A DNA stretch of 64,000 nucleotides, taken from positions 744,001-808,000 of the forward strand of contig JAWWNJ010000112.1 in assembly GCA_037176885.1 (NCBI GenBank), given 5' to 3'. The position numbers and the translations under genes were made by a program. Positions 57,929 to 64,000 of the stretch are shown piece after piece (positions within the stretch are counted from its first letter, which is position 1; each line of letters begins with the position of its first letter). The DNA is from Favolaschia claudopus. Taxonomy: Eukaryota; Basidiomycota; Agaricomycetes; Agaricales; Mycenaceae. The notes below the pieces were generated by a model, which saw nothing but the letters and a program-made list of their open reading frames with translations, ran no database searches and was not told the DNA's origin.

Positions 57929-58672
57929 ATGAGCATCCACGGCTTAGACGACGAAGAGAACGACGACTACTACGATTATCTCTACGACAGCCCCGACGAA
58001 ATGGATCCTGCCGCAGTCCTCGCAGCCTTCGCACGCGATATTATAGTCCCGGTCAGCGAGATCCTTCCCAAGTTTCAAGCTGCCATCTATCTTATGGAAG
58101 ATAATAAGGTGCGTCCTTAGTACTTGTTACTTTCAACTTCGACTGATCTATTTTCATCACCAGCCGACTGAACAGTGCTCTTGCTGCGCCAAGAAACACA
58201 ACGTCGAGCCTTGCGCTCCTACTAGTTGGGGTCCTCCTTGCCACAACTGTCTTATTCAATTCCATCCTTGCGACTTCACCAGCAAGGACAAGATGATTGA
58301 GAGTTGGAAGAAGCGCGGAGGTCCTGGTGCGTCCATTTATAGATGTCCAGACTTATCCCTCGCTAATCCTCCCCTTCAGCTATCATCTTCGGTCGCAGCA
58401 CCGTCGACCTGGAGACCATGCTTAACCAGCTTGACGAAGCTTTCGCTTACCACCATGAGTTTTCCATCAAGGCTCGCAAGGCCCAGTTCATCAAAGCGGT
58501 CAACAAGATCGATGATCTTCATGAACTCGCCTACATGCGCAAGGAACTCATCCTTCACGGCTACGACAACTCCGCTCTCGGCTTCGTCGAGCTTCGTATG
58601 TCCAAGCTCCTTCCTCCTGGCATCTCCATTCACTCCGTCGAATCGCCTGACAAGTACGATCTCCCATTTTAA
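57929..58672 (+). CDS. Antisense auxiliary gene B3: small six-cysteine cluster protein
   Basis: Exons 57929-58108, 58164-58326 and 58380-58672 give 211 codons plus stop, with intron phases 0 and 1 as in A2-A4. Exon 1 is acidic (DDEENDDYYDYLYDSPDE). Exon 2 opens PTEQCSCC and carries CX2CX8CX8CX2CX6C with TSWGPPC in the centre. Exon 3 is helical (LNQLDEAFAYHHEFSIKARK). The first-half spacing is two residues longer than the Zn2Cys6 norm. It is convergent with pol, stop codons 56 bp apart. Confidence 0.76.
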
Positions 58673-58728
58673 TCCTTCCGCGGAGAAGTTCTAATTTAAG
58701 ATTACAGAGGCGCATACCACCACAATCT

Positions 58729-61700
58729 TTAATGCTTCCTGCGTTTGGACCGTCTAGGACCAACCGACTCTTTTGGCTCATCATCCGACTCTGCTTCATC
58801 ATCATCGTTCCCAGTCTCCGATTCTGAGGACTCAGCCTTTTCGAAGTCTTCAGGTGTTACCCTTATGTTTACTTTATCGAAGGCTAGATCCTTTATCTTC
58901 TTTGAGCTGCGCTCCTTTGTCTTTTCCCCTTCCGCGGGAATATCGTCCACTAGCTTTTCGAGTGTCTCCGTAGATACATCAATAAACTTTTGGATGTTGA
59001 GCGGAATTTGCATTCGGCGACGTGCTAAGTATGGAACCACACGCCCCGCGGCTATCCTGTCATGGAATAACGCGCCGTTCATTTCAGCTAGGATATACGC
59101 TCCTCCCTTGGTACGTCTTATAACAACCATTGGGCCAAGGTACCTCCCCTTCTGATCCATCTTAGAGTTCAGAGACTTCTCTACTTCAGTGTGGCGCACG
59201 AGAACCAGATCTCCCGGTTTGAAATCATAGTTCTTAATCGTATGTTCATTGTACCGTTCGAGTTTACGGACTTGAACCATTTTAGCATGATCTACCCGCT
59301 TCCTCATGTGTTCAACATGGGCTACGTGCTTTGCTAAAGCTCTGGCTCTTAGCCCTATCAGTTCCGCGGTCGTCAACACTCGACCTGGTATTTCAACCAA
59401 CCAAGTAGCTTCCTCAATATCCAACGGTAGAATTGGATGCGCTCCAGTGACCGCAAAATAAGGTGAACAACCTAATCCTTTTCTAACCGTAACTCTGTCT
59501 GACCAAAGCATAACATGGAAGAACCAGAACCATTTAGATGGGTTCTTGCCAGTCGCTTTGAACAATGCCTGACGCATTTGGAAGTGTCCACTTTCAATCT
59601 TCCCGTTCGCTTGAGAGTTGTATGGTGAAATCTGAATATTTGGTATTCCGTATTTCTGTTTCAACCATCCCACAGCTTTCTTGAACTGCCCCGCATTATC
59701 CGTTACAATCTGCTTTGGGCAACCCCAACGGCAAATGATTTCTTCAAATAGGAACATTCCAATTGCGTGAGCTGTGTCTCTCACAAGCGGTCTCGCTTCT
59801 AACCAAGAACTCAAAGAGTCTCTCGCATCAACAACTAGTCCACATTTATTGGACACTTGCCCCATTACCATTACATCGGTATGGATGACCTGAAATAGAC
59901 TTGGAGTATGGGTCAAAACTGGTGGGACTTTCAACAGTGTATGTTGTCGGTTTTGGCAAGCGTCGCAAGACGCAATGTACCAAAATACATCTGCTTCTAT
60001 TCCTGGCCACCAGAATCGCAGCGTAATCAATTCTCTAGTTGCATAACTTCCGCGGTGACCCAGACTGTCGTGAGCAGCCTTCATCATGTACATGCGGTGT
60101 TCCTTGTCAACAACTAATTGATTCGCAGTGCCAAAAGATTTCTTATACATCCTCCCCCCTTTCAAAAAGAAATGTGAGGCGAAGCGCATAAAACTTCTAT
60201 ACTCTGCATCATCATTCATTCCCGCGGGCCTTTTCATAGGGTCCGCTAGCCATTCCTTTACCAATGGTAATTTAGCATCACGCTTTTTCATCCAATCCGA
60301 CCGATGCTCTTCATCGTAAGGCTCTCGCTTCGACTCATCCCATTTCAATTCTAAATTTGGAATCAGAGGCTCCGTCATTAAAATATACTCAGGGATCTGC
60401 TTATTCTCCTTTGAGTACGCTTCTCTGCGTGCTCTCGCCAGATTAGCCTCAGTCATTCTGGCACTCTCGCAATCACGTTGGAAATCTTCCATACAAACTG
60501 CATCAACGTCCACAATCTCTGGCTGTTCCTCCTCCGACTGGAAATATCCACCTCTGGTATCAATCAGGTGTTTAAAGTCCTCGAATTCCAACGGCTGTGG
60601 GCCTTCCGCGGAAACGTCCTCATGGTCCTCGGGAGGTTCATTTTGGTCATAACCCTCTTCCGAATTTTTGAATTGTTCATCCCCAGGGAAAGGATCTCTC
60701 CTTGATAACCCGTCGGGTGCAAACTTTTCACCAGGGACATGCTTCAGCTTAAAATGGAACATCAAGATCTTTTCAATCCAGCGGTTAATCGTGGCGTTGG
60801 GGCCCATTCCAGGGTTTTTCAACATGCCCTTGATGTATAACGCGTCGGTTTCAACCACAAGCTTCCTTGCTCCGAAAATCCAATAATACATGGCCTCTAG
60901 AGCTCTCATCAACCCGTACAATTCTCGTTTAGGTTGCGAATAGTTCGCCTCGGTCTTCCCTAACGTTATACTCGCAAATCGTGCAAAGTATTTCTTCTTA
61001 GGATCATCTGGGTCTAGCTGGTAGATAATAATTCCCACAGCTCTCCATGAAGTATCCACTTGAATTACTATGTCCGAATCCCAGTCGTACCGCAGGGGTT
61101 TTAGAGCTGGGCAGTTTTTCAACCTTTCTCTAATTTTGGCCTGCGCCTCATCACAGTCCGCGGTCCATACAAAGGGAACGTCTTTCTTCGTTAACTCATT
61201 GATAGGTGCAACAATGTCGCCGTACCCTTCAATAAAGCTCCTCAGAACACCAACCGTGCCCAAGTACGCCTTCACTTGCGTGAAAGAGTCACAGGAACCC
61301 CAGTTATTAATAACGTCCACCCTTTTAGGATCAGGAATTCTTCCGCGGTAAGAGCAAATATGCCCTACAACTTCAAACTCATCCGCACAGAGGACCAACT
61401 TCTTCCCAGAAAAAGTTCCTCCTGCATAAGCCATTCTAGTCACAACTCGATTTAAATTCTCGAGGTGTTCCCAGATAAATCTTCTAATTCCAGGATTCGC
61501 AGCAATCCTTTCCCAGTCGCCATCTTTTGTCTCGTACCTCGTAGGTCCCCCGCGGACAGGTACATCGTCTATGTAAGGGATTGTTACATGCGGCATTTCA
61601 TCTCTCAAGATGGTACAAACGTCCTCGTGAAACACGGGAACAGAATTGGTCCATCCCATCGGTAATTTTACTAACCTCAGTGCCCCAAACGGCGTCTGGA

Positions 61701-62991
61701 AGGTCGTATAATCCCTTGAAGATTCCGCTAAGTCCCTGTTATCATATCCGACAAACATATCCAACGAAGCTCCGCACGCTCGACCAGCAAAATGTTCTGC
61801 TAGCTTCTCCGTGGCTGGAGGTACCCCAGAGTGTTGAATTGTAACCTCATTCAACCTCTCCAATGCGTGTACAATTCTCAATGACTTTCCATCTTTCTTT
61901 ATCACCGCAAAAATAGGTGACCTGTAGGACGAGTTGGATGGTTCATACACCCCAGCATCTAATTTCGACTTGATGATGCGGCAGAACTCTTCAAAATGTC
62001 CAGGTGGAATTGGAATTTGCGAGCATACCCATGGTGTATGTGGTACCACAGGCATATCAACGGGCGGAAAATATTCATGTTTGAATTGCCCTCGCTCATC
62101 CTCTTCCCAGGCGAAATGCTCGTTATGCAACATCATAAAATGATGAAGCAACTTCATCTCTTCAGGCAATAAGAACCCAGTGTTATGAGTCTTTTCAAAT
62201 GCCTCCATTCGCTCCGCGGTATATCTTCCTACTGGGTGAATCTCAGGAATATCCGTTTCTATTTTTGGCATATCCTTCAAAGGATCCCCCGTGATATTCC
62301 GCACAATCCTGAACTTCTCATCCACTTTTCCAAGGATAGGCTTAATCTTTTCCGCGACCGGTTTGTACTTCTTAGTAGCAAATACTCGCTGTTTTCCCAT
62401 AGAGATGCCCAAATTTCCAAAAATAAATTGCTCTCTTGGTACTTCCGGTACCGGTACTTCAAAATTCAGCTTCCCCTTCGCAGCAGGGCCTGTCTTAGCT
62501 CCCTCTGCCTTCGAAGTCTTCTTAGACTTCTTCTTCTTCTTTTTCTTCTTGTATTTTCGCTTTCTACGGTTCACTTTCGGCGCACGGTCCGCCGCCTCCG
62601 CGGAACTATTTTTATCATCATTCACGCGGGAATCTCGCTCCATGTAGGCAAACGCAGACTTAGCCGAGCTATCACCCGGATTAGGTGCATGCTTTCCACG
62701 GTTCGATTTTCTCGGGCTTCCCCGGCTTCCAGATTCCGTGAACAAGAAGACATCTGTGCCTTTATCTTTCTCTACCTGCCCCGCGTATTGATTCAACAAT
62801 ACACTAGCATTCTTATCTCCTGCAAATGCGTCCCTAGACGCCAATAAATATGCCATCGTCCTGTCATCCTGCGTAACAACATCCCCGTCTTTCGGTAAAC
62901 CATATCCTGTGCACACCAACTCCCCATGGTCGTTGTACTCAAACGCGGCCATTACTTCTCCCCCATCTTTGAGTTCCTCGAAGACTTGCAA
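58729..62991 (-). CDS. pol: Element B pol: reverse transcriptase, RNase H, integrase
   Basis: Open frame of about 1,420 codons without an ATG at its head, overlapping the protease frame by 40 nt, so a -1 shift is expected. A Lys-rich insertion (RKRKYKKKKKKKKSKK) lies near residue 150. RT has the YIDDVP catalytic box. RNase H has VIQVDTS, RELYGLMRAL and ETDALYIKG. Integrase has the HHCC zinc motif and IHTDVMV, VTDNAGQF and SPYNSQANGKIESGH. The C-terminus is acidic and then basic (GPRRSKRRKH) with no chromodomain. Strong similarity to element A pol throughout. No inactivating change was noticed. Confidence 0.92.
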   Translation of the reverse strand: MQVFEELKDGGEVMAAFEYNDHGELVCTGYGLPKDGDVVTQDDRTMAYLLASRDAFAGDKNASVLLNQYAGQVEKDKGTDVFLFTESGSRGSPRKSNRGKHAPNPGDSSAKSAFAYMERDSRVNDDKNSSAEAADRAPKVNRRKRKYKKKKKKKKSKKTSKAEGAKTGPAAKGKLNFEVPVPEVPREQFIFGNLGISMGKQRVFATKKYKPVAEKIKPILGKVDEKFRIVRNITGDPLKDMPKIETDIPEIHPVGRYTAERMEAFEKTHNTGFLLPEEMKLLHHFMMLHNEHFAWEEDERGQFKHEYFPPVDMPVVPHTPWVCSQIPIPPGHFEEFCRIIKSKLDAGVYEPSNSSYRSPIFAVIKKDGKSLRIVHALERLNEVTIQHSGVPPATEKLAEHFAGRACGASLDMFVGYDNRDLAESSRDYTTFQTPFGALRLVKLPMGWTNSVPVFHEDVCTILRDEMPHVTIPYIDDVPVRGGPTRYETKDGDWERIAANPGIRRFIWEHLENLNRVVTRMAYAGGTFSGKKLVLCADEFEVVGHICSYRGRIPDPKRVDVINNWGSCDSFTQVKAYLGTVGVLRSFIEGYGDIVAPINELTKKDVPFVWTADCDEAQAKIRERLKNCPALKPLRYDWDSDIVIQVDTSWRAVGIIIYQLDPDDPKKKYFARFASITLGKTEANYSQPKRELYGLMRALEAMYYWIFGARKLVVETDALYIKGMLKNPGMGPNATINRWIEKILMFHFKLKHVPGEKFAPDGLSRRDPFPGDEQFKNSEEGYDQNEPPEDHEDVSAEGPQPLEFEDFKHLIDTRGGYFQSEEEQPEIVDVDAVCMEDFQRDCESARMTEANLARARREAYSKENKQIPEYILMTEPLIPNLELKWDESKREPYDEEHRSDWMKKRDAKLPLVKEWLADPMKRPAGMNDDAEYRSFMRFASHFFLKGGRMYKKSFGTANQLVVDKEHRMYMMKAAHDSLGHRGSYATRELITLRFWWPGIEADVFWYIASCDACQNRQHTLLKVPPVLTHTPSLFQVIHTDVMVMGQVSNKCGLVVDARDSLSSWLEARPLVRDTAHAIGMFLFEEIICRWGCPKQIVTDNAGQFKKAVGWLKQKYGIPNIQISPYNSQANGKIESGHFQMRQALFKATGKNPSKWFWFFHVMLWSDRVTVRKGLGCSPYFAVTGAHPILPLDIEEATWLVEIPGRVLTTAELIGLRARALAKHVAHVEHMRKRVDHAKMVQVRKLERYNEHTIKNYDFKPGDLVLVRHTEVEKSLNSKMDQKGRYLGPMVVIRRTKGGAYILAEMNGALFHDRIAAGRVVPYLARRRMQIPLNIQKFIDVSTETLEKLVDDIPAEGEKTKERSSKKIKDLAFDKVNIRVTPEDFEKAESSESETGNDDDEAESDDEPKESVGPRRSKRRKH

Positions 62992-63953
62992 AAATCCGGT
63001 TTGGTCTCCGCGGGAGCTGTCTGGACTGGCTTTCCTGTGTCTCGATCTATCTTGACCCCCCTCTGAGAGGTTGCAAAGGTATTTTTGTTCCCTGTGCGCG
63101 GATCCGTAATTGTGATCTCGACCTCGCCGGTTCTCTTGCTCGCAAACACAGCTTCTGACAAAATTTCGAAGGGGCGTCCCAAAAGAACTTCATAAGGCAC
63201 CTCATCAATAATATGAACCTGAAGGTGCATCACTATCCCTTCAAAATTAAACGGCACATTTATAGCCAAGCCCAATGTGGACTGAATCTGGCTATTCGCA
63301 GCAACCATCTCACAGACTATATTTGTATTCCAAGTCAAACCAATTTCCTTGGCCAACTGAGCATTCATTGATACAATCTGCGAGCCGCTATCCGTAATGG
63401 CTTCCACATACTTGCCATTCACTGACGGATGAATGCATCTGAGCTTTGCAGAGGAGCCCGCGGCCGGGACTTTAACAGCTTTCGCTTTTTCTCCCTCTGG
63501 TAGAGACTCATAGTATTGAAGGACAGGGTCCCCACAAATAACGCTTCCCTCCGGTAAATCATGATCATTGGAGGTAACCAATTCAGGGAACGTGTCAAAC
63601 ATCAACACCGACACAGTCTTTCCATCATCATCTACAACTTCACAAGTGGTTGTCTCAACTCGAACGTTATCCTCTGCTTCACTCTCGTCATCCGCGGGGC
63701 TCTCAGAGTCTGAGTCTTCATCCTCAGGCACCCGTTGAACGACAAAATTGTGCACCTTGCTCGGAACAATATCACCAGAAGTAGTCTTCATGAGTTTGGC
63801 TTTGTTCTTCCGCGGACCCCCAATCTCAAGAGTTTTCCGGAGCATCTCGTTACTATCCAGCAATGTGCCTATTTTGACTGGTATCACAGTTTCCCGAATA
63901 GCGTCTGCGATCTCCGCGGTAGCTTTGTCTCGCCGCTGAGTATCTTTAGGCAC
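62952..63953 (-). CDS. pro: Element B aspartic protease region
   Basis: 333 codons. An acidic N-terminal segment (DEDSDSESPADDESEAED) is followed by a retropepsin-like domain with the canonical active site ITDSGSQIVSMN and the second block YEVLLGRPFEIL. It ends DFCKSSRNSKMGEK inside the start of the pol frame. The ATG at 63951-63953 may not be the true start, because gag lies just beyond the window edge and could be continuous with it. Confidence 0.82.
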   Translation of the reverse strand: MPKDTQRRDKATAEIADAIRETVIPVKIGTLLDSNEMLRKTLEIGGPRKNKAKLMKTTSGDIVPSKVHNFVVQRVPEDEDSDSESPADDESEAEDNVRVETTTCEVVDDDGKTVSVLMFDTFPELVTSNDHDLPEGSVICGDPVLQYYESLPEGEKAKAVKVPAAGSSAKLRCIHPSVNGKYVEAITDSGSQIVSMNAQLAKEIGLTWNTNIVCEMVAANSQIQSTLGLAINVPFNFEGIVMHLQVHIIDEVPYEVLLGRPFEILSEAVFASKRTGEVEITITDPRTGNKNTFATSQRGVKIDRDTGKPVQTAPAETKPDFCKSSRNSKMGEK

Positions 63954-64000
63954 TCTTGTTCTTCGTGAACCTGATGACCCTTGGCCATGTTGCTCCTCTG

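Larger units (their letters stand above)
50318..63921. repeat. Dispersed CCGCGG hexamers of element B
   Basis: About 42 copies by hand count in 13.95 kb, for example at 50318, 50421, 51117, 55166, 56042, 58679 and 61550. They occur in the LTR, spacers, antisense genes and pol/protease alike. The first 30.8 kb of the window contain about three and element A about eight. The palindrome is CCG/CGG, an everted pair of CGG triplets with no spacer. Confidence 0.7.
50046..64000 (-). mobile_element. Gypsy-type LTR retrotransposon B with antisense gene array (incomplete)
   Basis: Begins with its 3' LTR (50046-51844, TGTAAC...GTTACA) inside the 5' LTR of element A. Then come the polypurine tract, three plus-strand spliced genes (52680-58672), and minus-strand pol (58729-62991) and protease (62952-63953). 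Gag, leader and 5' LTR lie beyond the window. The plan is the same as in element A, but nucleotide sequence and the dispersed hexamer differ, so the two are distinct families of one lineage. Confidence 0.86.

Noticed and set aside
58745..59155. Plus-strand frames over the pol genes, such as this one and 62185-62847
   Set aside because: Shadows of the intact pol frame on the other strand; composition mirrors pol codons.
30824..64000. Possibility of a Starship-type cargo element explaining the extra genes
   Set aside because: No tyrosine-recombinase captain is visible, and the LTR, primer site and gag-pol structure fully define retrotransposons.
1..64000. CRISPR arrays, rRNA, tRNA genes, riboswitches
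   Set aside because: None seen; the regular spacing of hexamers in elements A and B is irregular in detail and has no repeat-spacer structure.

Overview
The window looks like nuclear DNA of a filamentous basidiomycete, probably a mushroom-forming agaricomycete. Genes carry many short GT-AG introns of about 42-70 nt. Recognisable families include a Zn2Cys6 / fungal_trans regulator, an MSS51-like MYND protein, a Grc3 kinase and an ELMO protein, and there are Ty3/gypsy and Helitron elements. No CRISPR array, operon, rRNA or tRNA was seen. The assignment rests on gene structure and family content only.

Region 1 (about 0.9-25.6 kb) is an ordinary, compact gene neighbourhood: a DnaJ-X co-chaperone (-), an FAD-dependent amine/amino-acid-oxidase-like protein (-), a low-complexity Pro/Ser-rich protein (-), a MYND zinc-finger protein with an MSS51-type C-terminus (+), an ELMO/CED-12 protein (+), the polynucleotide 5'-kinase Grc3 (-), a Zn2Cys6 transcription factor whose zinc cluster is completed by a 6-nt micro-exon (-), an alpha/beta hydrolase (+) and a beta-propeller/amidohydrolase fusion (-).

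Region 2 (about 25.6 kb to the window end) is a nest of mobile elements. A Helitron-type Rep/helicase gene is first split by a 1,592-bp element with perfect 12-bp terminal inverted repeats (28001-29592). It is then cut at 30823 by gypsy element A (30824-50045), and A's 5' LTR is in turn cut at 50045/50046 by gypsy element B (50046 to beyond the window). Both gypsy elements have gag-pol on the minus strand.

The most unusual content is what the two gypsy elements carry besides gag-pol. Between the 3' LTR and the end of pol each holds an array of spliced genes on the opposite (plus) strand: five in A (33363-41402) and three in B (52680-58672). Six of the eight encode a six-cysteine cluster that fits the Zn2Cys6 spacing rule. 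The four small ones share exon layout and intron phases. The other two (one per element) share an NKRAR motif followed by a phase-1 intron and a helical C-terminal exon. Each element is also peppered with its own GC-rich hexamer: CCGCGG in B (about 42 copies) and CCCGCT/AGCGGG in A (about 80 copies). Both contain the CGG triplet typically read by Zn2Cys6 proteins. Each element further carries two copies of a polypurine-tract-plus-tetraloop-hairpin module whose stems differ by compensatory changes. I infer, without proof, a self-recognition system in which element-encoded zinc-cluster proteins bind element-specific dispersed sites, perhaps against silencing or for transcription and replication.
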